Source: Haladaptatus salinisoli (GTDB lineage Archaea; Halobacteriota; Halobacteria; Halobacteriales; Haladaptataceae). From it: DNA of 64,000 nucleotides. Below the pieces are notes generated by a model that saw only the letters and a list, made by a program, of their open reading frames with translations, searched no databases and was not told the origin of the DNA. Positions 34,408-42,346 of this stretch are shown here, one piece after another (the stretch's first letter is position 1; every line of letters begins with the position of its first letter). The position numbers were made by a program, and so were the translations under genes. The stretch is taken from the NCBI RefSeq assembly GCF_020614375.1, contig NZ_CP085327.1, forward strand, positions 1,786,823 to 1,850,822. The letters are read 5' to 3'.

Positions 34408-35208
34408 TCAAGTGACCAAAGCCTCGTCGTCGAGGAGCCGAGCTTCGTTCTGGTATCGCTCGTAGACCGACTCAGCCCACGCGAGCGCCGCCGGCGAATC
34501 GGTGTCGACGACCGCCTTTAGCATGCCAGTTTCGACGTCGTGACAGCAGATGCCGACGCGGTCGTCGTAGATGCCGAGTCCACACCAGTCACTGTCCGGC
34601 AGCTCGTCGTGCACGAAGGTGGTGCAGTTCTCGCAGGCATCCGCTTGGGCGACCTTTTCAGGGTTCCAGGTCACGATCGTCTCCAGGACTCCGGGCGAAT
34701 AGATGAACTCGAACTCCATCCCGTCGATGATGGCTCGGCACGCCGCCTCGAGATTGCTGGATTTCACTATCGTGGTCCCGAACCCGCGCATCGACTCGGT
34801 GCCCTCGATGAGTTGCGTGACGCGCGCGACGGGTTGGTACGGATACCCCGGGCCTGGGTAGGAGACGGTGGCATCGGTGAACAGGTCGACGGTGAATCCC
34901 TCCATCTCGCGCGGGAGCCAAGGTACGACGTCACGTAATTTCTGTTCCGTCTCCATCGCCTCGCGGAGGTCCATGAACCGCTCCGCGACGAATTCGCCCA
35001 GTCGCGTCAACTCGTAGGTTCGTCCGTCTCGGTCGATCCAACGTCGATCTTCGAAGTCGGCGAGAATCCGTCCCATGGTGGGCGAGGATGCCCCCGTCGT
35101 GACGCGGAGGTCGTTGCGATCACAGGGGCGTTCTGCCAGCGCGTCGAGTACTTCGACACGATGGTCCGAGCGTGCGAGAAACTCGATCTCATCGAGGGGC
35201 GTGTTCAT
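34408..35208 (-). CDS. Winged-helix regulator with FilR1-type sensor domain, copy 1
   Basis: A 266-residue transcription regulator. The N-terminus is an ArsR-like winged helix (EIEFLARSDHRVEVLDAL, TTGASSPTMGRILADFEDRR), followed by a haloarchaeal middle/C-terminal sensor domain (FilR1/DUF1724 type) with a cysteine pair CENC, then Cys in DWCGLG and adjacent cysteines in GICCHD. These cysteines recur in the copy at 36411, so they are probably structural or metal/redox sensing. I start at MNTPLDEIE. It lies directly upstream of a methyltransferase gene in the same orientation, which it may regulate. Confidence 0.85.
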   Translation of the reverse strand: MNTPLDEIEFLARSDHRVEVLDALAERPCDRNDLRVTTGASSPTMGRILADFEDRRWIDRDGRTYELTRLGEFVAERFMDLREAMETEQKLRDVVPWLPREMEGFTVDLFTDATVSYPGPGYPYQPVARVTQLIEGTESMRGFGTTIVKSSNLEAACRAIIDGMEFEFIYSPGVLETIVTWNPEKVAQADACENCTTFVHDELPDSDWCGLGIYDDRVGICCHDVETGMLKAVVDTDSPAALAWAESVYERYQNEARLLDDEALVT

Positions 35209-35382
35209 ACTCGTGCTACGAGTTACCACGCTATACTCTTATCGTGCAGCTACCGTTTGGGAGACCCCTTCCTGATGGCAAGAACGCGGACTTCCCGCCA
35301 TATATAGGGCAAACGGTGGGCCGTCACTACCCTTCAGCACCGCGGTAGAGACGCCGGGAACTTTCTCACTAGCTGTCTTAGA

Positions 35383-36213
35383 TCATTTCGTCCCGATGCC
35401 GATATGCACCGGGCTGGTGAGGACTGCAGGACCGTTACCGCCGGAACGCTCACGCAGCATTTCGTCCAGTATCTGGCGAGCGGCGGCGCGTTGTTCCTCG
35501 GTGGTATCGGTCACCAGTGCCCCCGAGATGGGGTTACTGTTCATCAGCCAATCCCACAGCTGTCGCCCGGACTGGAACTCCAGCTCCTCGGCGACCGTTT
35601 CCACGCGCACGTCCTCCAGTCCCGCTTCCTCGAGCCGTTGGCGCAGCTTCCGGGGATCCGAGGCCTGAAACGGGAGCGGCGTGGGATCCAACGGAAGCCC
35701 TTCGAAGTCGGGGACGGCAGTGCGCATGGCGCGCGTGAAAAACTCGAGGAACTCCACCTCCTCTGGGTTGCCGTACACGACCAGGAAGACGCGGCCTCCG
35801 GGCTTGGTGACGCGCACCATCTCCCCGAGCGCTCGGGGGAGGTCGGGGAAGAGCATGACCCCGTACTGCGAACCGGAGACGTCGAACGCGTCGTCCTCCA
35901 GTTCGAGGGCGTGGCCGTCCATGACCCGCGCCTCCACGTTGGAGAGCTCCTCCTTCTTCGCGTGTGCTGCGAGGTGCTCGACCATGGCGGGGGAGATGTC
36001 CGTCGCTACCACCTCTGCGCCGAGGCGTGCCGCGGGGAGGCTGAGAGCACCGGTGCCCGCCGCCACGTCCAAGAACCGCACTCCCGGTCGAAGATATGTC
36101 GCGTCTAGGGCCGCCTTCGAAACGTGTGCGTGCGTGGGAGTGACGAACTCGTCGTAGCCCGCCGCGATCGCGTCCCACGCCTCCTGGGGTTGCTGTTGTT
36201 GCTGAGTGGTCAT
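35383..36213 (-). CDS. UbiE-like SAM-dependent methyltransferase
   Basis: A 276-residue class I methyltransferase beginning MTTQQQQQPQEAWDAIAAGY. Motif I is FLDVAAGTGALSLPAARLGA, the acidic loop VVATDISPAMVEHL, then ARVMDGHALELEDDAFDVSG and VTKPGGRVFLVVYGNPEE, typical of the UbiE/COQ5-like group. C-terminal helices (RQLWDWLMNSNP) probably cover the substrate. The glutamine run and lower acidity suggest transfer from a non-halophile. It follows regulator copy 2 by 197 bases on the same strand. The substrate is unknown. Confidence 0.88.
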   Translation of the reverse strand: MTTQQQQQPQEAWDAIAAGYDEFVTPTHAHVSKAALDATYLRPGVRFLDVAAGTGALSLPAARLGAEVVATDISPAMVEHLAAHAKKEELSNVEARVMDGHALELEDDAFDVSGSQYGVMLFPDLPRALGEMVRVTKPGGRVFLVVYGNPEEVEFLEFFTRAMRTAVPDFEGLPLDPTPLPFQASDPRKLRQRLEEAGLEDVRVETVAEELEFQSGRQLWDWLMNSNPISGALVTDTTEEQRAAARQILDEMLRERSGGNGPAVLTSPVHIGIGTK

Positions 36214-36410
36214 TTTCCCTCGAGTCCCACTACGCCCGCCAAAGAGATGTAGATATCTCGTAAAATATTTCATTGCGTGAAAGCGCTGAGGTGATGGAAT
36301 CCCGAGCCGATGAACGGTTGCAGGCTCAAGCAGGTACGATTGACCGGCCAACAGTGACTGCGAGGGCGACTGATGACGAGCGTCCTGAAATGACGTGGAG
36401 TGCTCGCTGG

Positions 36411-37235
36411 CTAAGAGGTTCCTTCTGTTGACAGAGACGGCTCGAACATCAACGGGTCGACTGGTTTCGCTTCCCGACGAACGCGGTCGAAGACTGAGAT
36501 GGCCCACTCGCGTGCTGCCGGGGCATCAGTATCGATGACACAGACTAGAGCACCGGTGTCGGCGTCATGACAGCAGATCCCGACACGGTCGTCGACGATC
36601 CCGAGACCACAGCGATCACCGTCAGGGAGGTCGTCGTGGACGTACACGGTGCAGTTGTCGCAGGTGGCGGCCTCCATCACCCGTTCGGGATTCCAGGCGT
36701 ACGTTCCCTCGAGCGCCTGCGGCGAGTAGACGTATTCGAGTTCCATTCCGTTGAGGACAGCCTCACAGACGGTTTCGTTGTTAGTCGACTTCTGTACAAT
36801 CGTATCGAACCCGCGCATTCGATTGGTATTCTCAATGAGGTGCGTTAGGCGTTCGACGGGTTCGTAAGGGTAGTTAGGACCAGGCCGAGAAACCACAGCG
36901 TCAGCAAATAGATCGACGGAGAATCCCTCCATTTCTCGAGGAAGCCATTTCCAGACATTGCGTAACCTGCGTTCGATTGCCATCGCGTCCCGGAGTTCGA
37001 AGAAGCGACGGGAGACGAACTCTCCTAATGGTGTCAGCTCGAATATCGGACCCTCGCGAGCGATCCAGCGACGCTGTTTGAAATCCGATAAGATACGTCC
37101 CATGGTGGGCGACGAGGCGCCAGTCTCCGACCGAAGTTTCGAACGATCCGCGGGTCCGTCTCCTAGAACTTCGAGCACACCGATTCGGTGTGCAGAACTT
37201 GCGAGGAATCCTATCTCCTCAATCGAAGCGTCCAT
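36411..37235 (-). CDS. Winged-helix regulator with FilR1-type sensor domain, copy 2
   Basis: A 274-residue paralogue of the regulator at 34408, aligned without large gaps: EIGFLASSAHRIGVLEVL, TGASSPTMGRILSDFKQRRW, WLPREMEGFSVDLFADAVVS, CDNC, RCGLGIVDDRVGICCHD. I start at MDASIEEIG (37235). A 60-base sample within the gene has 28 G or C, clearly lower than the flanking chromosome. It is the first gene of the island reading from the tRNA side and precedes a methyltransferase gene, repeating the order seen with copy 1. Confidence 0.85.
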   Translation of the reverse strand: MDASIEEIGFLASSAHRIGVLEVLGDGPADRSKLRSETGASSPTMGRILSDFKQRRWIAREGPIFELTPLGEFVSRRFFELRDAMAIERRLRNVWKWLPREMEGFSVDLFADAVVSRPGPNYPYEPVERLTHLIENTNRMRGFDTIVQKSTNNETVCEAVLNGMELEYVYSPQALEGTYAWNPERVMEAATCDNCTVYVHDDLPDGDRCGLGIVDDRVGICCHDADTGALVCVIDTDAPAAREWAISVFDRVRREAKPVDPLMFEPSLSTEGTS

Positions 37236-37577
37236 GTGTAATATTGGCACGCCAGACGAAAAGGATTTCTCTGGCGAGTCTGGTTCACGGGGCAGCCCTG
37301 ATGGACCAATTTCGGGAAAATCCGGACTGGATTTCAGCTGCCTAAACAAGAGCGATGGACAAAAGGGCAAAAGGTCGGCCAGTCAAAGAACGGACCGTCA
37401 CCGTCAAAACGCTAATTGAGCGGCGAGGATTGGTGGAGGTCCCACTCGACGTGTAGCATACCTCTTTTAATCACTGTGAGTTGATGGTCGCGACTCACAA
37501 CCGTTAGACGCTCTTAGTCAACGCTGAGAGTGCCTGCAATTTCACCTCGAAAAAGAGGATTCGCACCGTTTTGGGTA
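37236..37577. other. Right end of the island, non-coding
   Basis: About 340 bases with no supported gene. CCTCTTTTAATCAC at 37461-37474 is AT-rich, and an inverted repeat TGTGAGT/ACTCACA (37475-37481 and 37493-37499, 11-base loop) lies about 80 bases from the att repeat. It could be a recombinase arm site or a promoter for the regulator gene. Confidence 0.4.
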
Positions 37578-37592
37578 TAGTCCCACACGGAT
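37577..37592. repeat. Right attachment-site repeat (tRNA-Gln 3' end)
   Basis: ATAGTCCCACACGGAT, identical to 32285-32300. It covers the discriminator base, the 3' acceptor strand and part of the T arm of tRNA-Gln, so the tRNA stays functional after integration. Confidence 0.85.
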
Positions 37593-37650
37593 TCGAACCG
37601 CGGTCGTCGCCCCCAGAAGGCGACAGGATTGGCCACTACCCCATGGGACT
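37578..37650 (-). tRNA. tRNA-Gln (anticodon CTG)
   Basis: On the minus strand a 73-base cloverleaf: acceptor AGTCCCA paired with TGGGACT, discriminator A, anticodon arm TCGCC-TTCTGGG-GGCGA with anticodon CTG, and T arm CGCGG-TTCGAAT-CCGTG with one G-T pair. No CCA is encoded, as is common in archaea. I see no intron. The 3' end is the target of the island. Confidence 0.94.
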
Positions 37651-37783
37651 GCTTGCGGTAACACTCCCTATTGCGCGCTTGCTTGTAAGCGTTGCGCGTT
37701 TCGACCGCGCATGTTACTCCTGAACACCCCGTAACCATGCACAAACCGGCACCTATTTCTGCTCCAGTTGAGCACAGTCGTGT

Positions 37784-38416
37784 ATGTACGTCGGACGCTT
37801 CATCGTAATCGGCCCCGATATCGGCGCGTACCGCGTCTCCTCGCGCTCGTTCCCGAACCGCGAGGCCGTCGCTCGCGGCGACACCGTCACGATCGCGCCG
37901 ACCGAGGACGCGCCGGAGACGGACAACCCTTACATCGCCTACAACTGCGTTCGCGTCGCGGGTGACACCGCCGTCGTGGGTAACGGTTCGCACGTCGACC
38001 CCGTCGCCGAAAAACTCGAACTCGGCTACCCCGCGCGGGACGCGCTCGCGGAGACTCTGCTGGCACTGGACTACGAGAAGGACGACTACGACACGCCCCG
38101 AATCGCGGGCACGGTGGGCGAGGAGTCCTACGTCGGCGTCGTTCGCCGGGACGCCCTGCTTGTCGAGGAGGTCGCGGAACCGACGCTCGTTGCGACCTAC
38201 GAGAAGGACGCCCCCGAACCGTTCGACCTCGAATCGTTCGACTTCGCGGCGAGCGAGGACGAACCGACGACCGCCGACGGGGCGAAACGCGCGGAAGAAG
38301 CAGCGGACGCGGTCTACGACCTCGACTTCGAACATCCCGTCTGTTCGGTCGGCGTCGCACGAACCGCCGAGGACGGTGGCGCGGAGCTCGAACTCGCCGT
38401 CGAGAACGGGAATTAA
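37784..38416 (+). CDS. purO: IMP cyclohydrolase, archaeal PurO
   Basis: Closes the purine ring: converts FAICAR to IMP in the last step of de novo purine synthesis. The 210-residue product has the PurO start [20 protein letters not shown], followed by [22 protein letters not shown] and VGNGSHVDP, all characteristic. PurO replaces the bacterial PurH cyclohydrolase domain in archaea. The acidic tail after residue 150 ([20 protein letters not shown]) is typical of halophiles. The gene lies 133 bases to the right of the tRNA and is followed by a phosphoesterase on the same strand. Confidence 0.92.
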   Translation: MYVGRFIVIGPDIGAYRVSSRSFPNREAVARGDTVTIAPTEDAPETDNPYIAYNCVRVAGDTAVVGNGSHVDPVAEKLELGYPARDALAETLLALDYEKDDYDTPRIAGTVGEESYVGVVRRDALLVEEVAEPTLVATYEKDAPEPFDLESFDFAASEDEPTTADGAKRAEEAADAVYDLDFEHPVCSVGVARTAEDGGAELELAVENGN

Positions 38417-38441
38417 GTCCGCGGAAATCGTATCGCTGGGT

Positions 38442-39101
38442 ATGAAAGTCGGGGTCATCTCGGACGTTCACGCGAACCGCGTCGCGCTCGACGCCGTGTT
38501 CGACGATATGCCGCCGGTCGACGCGCTGCTCTGCGCCGGCGACGTGGTCGGCTACAACCCGTGGCCCGCCGAGTGCGTCGAGGTGCTCCGCGACCGCGTG
38601 ACGGCGGGCGTGATGGGGAACCACGACCGGGCGGTGGTATCGGAGACGGCGTTCGGGTTCAACAGCATGGCGAGCGCCGGCGTCGAGTACGCCCGACGCG
38701 AACTGAACGACCTGCAGCGCGAGTGGCTGGCCGCCAGACCCGACAGCACGAACGCGTGCGACGGACGGGTGCGACTCGTCCACGGTCACCCGAACGACCC
38801 CGACCACTACACCTACCCGGAGGAGTTCGGGCCGCACCTGCTCGGCGACGAAGACGTGCTGGTGATGGGCCACACGCACGTCCAACACCACGAGGTGTTC
38901 GACGAGGGTGCGGTGCTGAATCCGGGCAGCGTCGGCCAGCCGAGGGATAGAGACCCCCGCGCGGCCTACGCCGTCCTCGACCTTTCGTCGCTCTCGGTCG
39001 AGGACCGCCGCGTGGAGTACGACGTCGAGGCGGTGCGGGAAGCGGTGCGGGAGGCCGGCTTACCCGAGCGAATCGGCGCGCGGTTGGCGGACGGGCGGTG
39101 A
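38442..39101 (+). CDS. Calcineurin-like metallophosphoesterase
   Basis: A 219-residue phosphoesterase of the YfcE/MJ0936-like group. Metal motifs are VGVISDVHANRVAL, CAGDVVGYNPWP, VMGNHDRAV, LVHGHP and MGHTHVQHHE followed by LNPGSVGQPRD. All expected Asp, Asn and His ligands are present. It probably hydrolyses phosphodiesters or phosphomonoesters in the cytoplasm; the substrate is unknown. The start is the ATG at 38442, 25 bases after purO. Confidence 0.92.
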   Translation: MKVGVISDVHANRVALDAVFDDMPPVDALLCAGDVVGYNPWPAECVEVLRDRVTAGVMGNHDRAVVSETAFGFNSMASAGVEYARRELNDLQREWLAARPDSTNACDGRVRLVHGHPNDPDHYTYPEEFGPHLLGDEDVLVMGHTHVQHHEVFDEGAVLNPGSVGQPRDRDPRAAYAVLDLSSLSVEDRRVEYDVEAVREAVREAGLPERIGARLADGR

Positions 39102-39254
39102 GATGTCGCGCCGATTTCGGCGCTCGGAAGGGTCGTAAAACGGTTCTCGCCGTCGCGGACGTAACCGTCGAACGACGGAAGGAGAGCTTCGCCGCTAACG
39201 GCGGGGAGAAGGATCCGCATCGAAACGAAAAAACTCCGAATCTCGCGCGACTCT

Positions 39255-40169
39255 TTACTCTATCTTCCCGTACTGCTCCGCGAGCTTATCGGCGGCTTCG
39301 CCGAGCTGTTCGCGCTCGAACTCGGTCAGGTCCCACTCGACGATTTCCTCGACGCCGTTCTCGCCGAGTTTGACCGGAACGCCGAGCGCCACGTCGTCGT
39401 GGCCGTACTCGCCGTCGAGTTTTACCGAAGCGGGGAGCACCTCGCCCGTGTCGCGCAGGACGGCCTCGACCATGTGGCCGACGCCCGTCGCCGGACCCCA
39501 CTCGGTCGCGCCCTTCTTCTCGATGACGTTCATCGCGCTTTCCTTGAGCTCGTCGAGAATCTCCGACTTCTCGTCGTCCGAGAACTCGGGGTCGGTGCCG
39601 TTCACGCGCACCTTCGAGAAGACCGGCACCTGCGCGTCGCCGTGTTCGCCCATGATGGTCGCTTCGACGTTCCGAACCGGCGCGTCGAACCGCCGGCTCA
39701 GGACGTAGCGGAATCGGGCGCTGTCGAGGCGGCCGCCGAACCCGATGACCTTCTCCCGCGCCCGGTCGCCCGTCTCGTAGAGGTGGCGGTTGAGCAGGTC
39801 GACCGGGTTCGAGGTGGTGATGGTCACGAAGTCGTCGTTGTGCTCCGCGATGGAGGAGCCGATGTCCTCCATGATGGGCGCGTTGTCGCCCGCGAGGTCG
39901 ATGCGCGTCTGTCCCGGTTGGCGCGGGATACCGGCGGTGATGACGACCACGTCCGACCCGGCGGTGTCCTCGTAGGTTCCCTGCCGGACGACCGTGTTCG
40001 AGTCGTAGGCCGCCCCGTGGTTCACGTCCGCGGCCTGCCCGATGGTGTCGTCCTCCTTGTCCGGAATATCAACGAAGACGAGTTCGTCCGCGATGCCACG
40101 CAGCGCGATGTTGTAGCCTGCGGCGGCCCCGACGGTGCCCGCCGCGCCGACTACGCTAACTTTCGCCAT
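39255..40169 (-). CDS. mdh: Malate dehydrogenase
   Basis: NAD-dependent lactate/malate dehydrogenase family enzyme of 304 residues, an enzyme of the citric acid cycle. N-terminal Rossmann motif [18 protein letters not shown], the mobile loop [18 protein letters not shown] with the substrate-binding arginines, TTSNPVDLL, and the catalytic histidine in [12 protein letters not shown]. The arginine in the loop (position equivalent to 102) supports malate over lactate. It is close to the well-studied halophilic malate dehydrogenase in pattern and acidity. Single gene; upstream lies a short gap with an ORB-like motif at 40299. Confidence 0.95.
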   Translation of the reverse strand: MAKVSVVGAAGTVGAAAGYNIALRGIADELVFVDIPDKEDDTIGQAADVNHGAAYDSNTVVRQGTYEDTAGSDVVVITAGIPRQPGQTRIDLAGDNAPIMEDIGSSIAEHNDDFVTITTSNPVDLLNRHLYETGDRAREKVIGFGGRLDSARFRYVLSRRFDAPVRNVEATIMGEHGDAQVPVFSKVRVNGTDPEFSDDEKSEILDELKESAMNVIEKKGATEWGPATGVGHMVEAVLRDTGEVLPASVKLDGEYGHDDVALGVPVKLGENGVEEIVEWDLTEFEREQLGEAADKLAEQYGKIE

Positions 40170-40298
40170 ATCACTCGAAAGAGAACCTGCGATTCGGTTA
40201 AATCCTCCGGAACCGCGCTTTCTTACGTCCTATCTCGTCGCGGAGGGGATTCGCGGCTCGGTCGGCGTTCGTCGGCGACGGTGCGAGTGGCTTCTTTC

Positions 40299-40323
40299 GT
40301 TCCACTTGAAATGAAGGGGTTCG
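40299..40323 (+). repeat. ORB-like element upstream of mdh
   Basis: GTTCCACTTGAAATGAAGGG followed by GTTCG, between the mdh start (minus strand) and the 3' end of the next minus-strand gene. One core base differs (GAAATG for GAAACG). Confidence 0.65.
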
Positions 40324-40376
40324 AGTCGAGACGCGTATCGTGAGGCGCGCTCGAATCGGGACGTCGGTCGCGGTGC

Positions 40377-41057
40377 TCACGGAGCGACGCCGACCGTCAG
40401 CAGGGTTCCGAGTTCGCGGTATCGTTCGACCATCTCCTCGCGGCTCTCCCAGTCGTCGGTCGGGAACGCCGCTTCGTCGGGGATCTCCGTCTCGCGGTCG
40501 GGAACGTTGTCCTGCTCGGCGACGTACAGCCCCGCCTCGCGGAACGCTTCGCGGTACTCCTCGGCGCTCCAGCGCGTCATCTCGACCGAGATGTTCTCCT
40601 GCCACGCGTGGGAGTGGACGTTCTCCTCGTAGTAGTTCACCGCGCAGAAGACGGTTCCACCGGGTCGGAGCACGCGTCGGAGTTCGCGGAGCGTCTCGTG
40701 CGGGTCGTTCGCGTAGTAGAACGCCTCCATCGTGAAGGCGTGGTCGATGCTGTCGTCCGCGAACGGGAGGTGGTCGAAGTCGCCGACGAGGTACGCGACG
40801 CGGGAATCGTCGGCGTACCCGCGCGCGTTTCGGGCCATCTCGGGCGACCCGTCCAGTCCGTACACTCGTCCCGCATCGTTCGCGTCGCGGAGCGCCCGTC
40901 CGGCGTAGCCGCTTCCCGACCCCAAATCGAGGACGACGTCGCCAGCCTCGACGGGCATCCGGGCGAGCACGTACTTCGCGGTGTGCCAGTGGCGTTCCTC
41001 CATTCCCTTGTCGCGGCCGTCCGCCGCCCACTCGTCGAACTCCTCGCGTACGCTCAT
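40377..41057 (-). CDS. Class I SAM-dependent methyltransferase
   Basis: A 226-residue methyltransferase, start MSVREEFDEWAADGR. Motif I is VVLDLGSGSGYAGRAL, the acidic loop VYGLDGSPEM, then FDHLPFADDSIDHAFTMEAF and RRVLRPGGTVFCAVNYYEEN. A small-molecule or lipid methyltransferase is likely, but the substrate is unknown. The first 92 codons of a longer upstream frame overlap the divergent DUF2391 gene antisense and are rejected. Confidence 0.88.
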   Translation of the reverse strand: MSVREEFDEWAADGRDKGMEERHWHTAKYVLARMPVEAGDVVLDLGSGSGYAGRALRDANDAGRVYGLDGSPEMARNARGYADDSRVAYLVGDFDHLPFADDSIDHAFTMEAFYYANDPHETLRELRRVLRPGGTVFCAVNYYEENVHSHAWQENISVEMTRWSAEEYREAFREAGLYVAEQDNVPDRETEIPDEAAFPTDDWESREEMVERYRELGTLLTVGVAP

Positions 41058-41138
41058 GGGCGGGGGGAAGGACGCCGGAGACAAAACCTCCTCGAAACGC
41101 GCGAGGGCTTTACGTTCCTTCGGTCCTTCGTCGCGGGT

Positions 41139-41579
41139 ATGGTCGGTCCGAAAAAGCGATTCGCACTCGCCGACACCGCCCAACAGATCGTCGGCGGTTT
41201 CCTCCTCGCCGGTCCGTTCGTCGTCACCGAGGAGGTCTGGCGACTGGCAGAGAACATGACGGCGTTTCACGCGCTGATGACCGTCGGCATCGTCTTCGCC
41301 ATCGGCTACAGCGCGCTCTACAAAGCCGACCACGAACGCGACCCCGACCGGGAAGCCGAGGTGGCGGGCGTCCCCGCGCGGTTCATCTCGCTGATGATCG
41401 TCTCGTTCGGGTCGGTGGCCCTCCTCGCCGTGGTGTTCACCGCGCCGGAGACGTTCTATAACGACAGCCTCCTCGACGGTCCGACCTCCGGGCGGGTTCT
41501 GACGAACGCGCTGAAAGCTATCAGCGTGGGATCCATCTTCAGCGTCGTCGGCGCGGCCACCGCCGACAGCGTCTTCTGA
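41139..41579 (+). CDS. DUF2391 family membrane protein
   Basis: A 146-residue membrane protein with four hydrophobic segments: DTAQQIVGGFLLAGPFVVTE, ALMTVGIVFAIGYSALYKAD, FISLMIVSFGSVALLAVVF and AISVGSIFSVVGAATA. The pattern matches the DUF2391 family of haloarchaea, whose function is unknown. Starts at ATG 41139 and is divergent from the methyltransferase gene at 40377. Confidence 0.85.
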   Translation: MVGPKKRFALADTAQQIVGGFLLAGPFVVTEEVWRLAENMTAFHALMTVGIVFAIGYSALYKADHERDPDREAEVAGVPARFISLMIVSFGSVALLAVVFTAPETFYNDSLLDGPTSGRVLTNALKAISVGSIFSVVGAATADSVF

Positions 41580-41591
41580 CCCCGAATCCCG

Positions 41592-41627
41592 TATATTTTA
41601 AGTCGATGCCACTGGTTACCGGACGAT
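41592..41627 (+). promoter_or_regulatory. TATA-like promoter of the KaiC-like gene
   Basis: TATATTTTAAG at 41592-41602 is centred about 31 bases before the ATG at 41628, consistent with a short or absent leader. Confidence 0.5.
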
Positions 41628-42218
41628 ATGGAGTATCGACTCGCCGTCGAAAACACGCCGGACACGATTCCGGGTGGCACTGGCATACTTCTCTTGCATC
41701 CGAGCACCGGGGAGACGGACCGAATCGACACCGACTTTCTGAAGACCGACACCGACCGCTTTCTCGTCATATCGACCCGCACGACGGCCCGCGAGGTGAA
41801 ACAGAAACTCGACCACTACGACGTAGACGAGCGCAAAGCCGACATCCTCGACACGCTTTCCATCGAACGCGGTTACTCCCGCCGAAACACCGACGACGTT
41901 CACTACGTCTCCGCGCCGGACGACCTCGAAGGCATCCTCGCGGTAACCGAGCGATTCCTCTCCGGAACCGACGGAAAGCGACGAATCAGTTTCGACTCCA
42001 TCACCGAGATGGCGTACTACGCCGACGAACAGCGCGTGTACAACGCGGTACTCCAGGTGCTCGAACTGCTCGAAGAACACGATGCGGTCGGCCTCTTCCA
42101 CCTCTCGAAGGGCGTCCACGACGAGGAACAGATCGAGCGGTTCCTCGGTCTGTTCGACGCCGTCGTCGACTTGGACAGAGACGGCAACGTCGATACCGAT
42201 TTCTCGAAAGTGGAGTAG
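41628..42218 (+). CDS. KaiC/RecA-like fold protein lacking a P-loop
   Basis: A 196-residue haloarchaeal protein: an alpha/beta layout with GTGILLLHPSTGETDRIDTD at the N-terminus, FLVISTRTTAREVKQKLDHY and AVGLFHLSKGVHDEEQIERF, in the order seen in truncated KaiC/DUF835-like RecA folds. The position of Walker A holds PGGTGILLLH with no GKT/GKS, so ATP hydrolysis is unlikely. Such proteins may be sensors or inactive partners of RecA-like ATPases. The fold call is an inference; the function is unknown. Confidence 0.72.
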   Translation: MEYRLAVENTPDTIPGGTGILLLHPSTGETDRIDTDFLKTDTDRFLVISTRTTAREVKQKLDHYDVDERKADILDTLSIERGYSRRNTDDVHYVSAPDDLEGILAVTERFLSGTDGKRRISFDSITEMAYYADEQRVYNAVLQVLELLEEHDAVGLFHLSKGVHDEEQIERFLGLFDAVVDLDRDGNVDTDFSKVE

Positions 42219-42238
42219 TCGTCACCGCCCGCGAGCCA

Positions 42239-42262
42239 TCTCCACCTGAAACGATACCCTTT
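42239..42262 (+). repeat. ORB-related motif, ACCCTT variant, copy 3
   Basis: TCTCCACCTGAAACGATACC followed by CTT, 20 bases after the KaiC-like gene stop. With the copies at 22051 and 27699 it defines the consensus CCACYYGAAACGNTACCCTT. Confidence 0.6.
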
Positions 42263-42346
42263 TCGACGGCCTTCGCCGCGCCGACGTTCGGAGACGGACC
42301 CGGAGGGTGTCAATCCTTTTACTCTCGGCGACCGTATCTCCTGTGA

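Larger units (their letters stand above)
32301..37576. mobile_element. Genomic island integrated at tRNA-Gln
   Basis: The 5.3 kb between the two 16-bp repeats carries five genes, all on the minus strand: two regulator-methyltransferase pairs and one unidentified gene. G+C is lower in the right part (28 of 60 bases are G or C at 36901-36960). No integrase, replication gene or plasmid gene is visible, so this is either a decayed element, one mobilised in trans, or the remnant of a larger insertion. The island lies downstream of the tRNA 3' end, as expected for this integration type. Confidence 0.75.
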
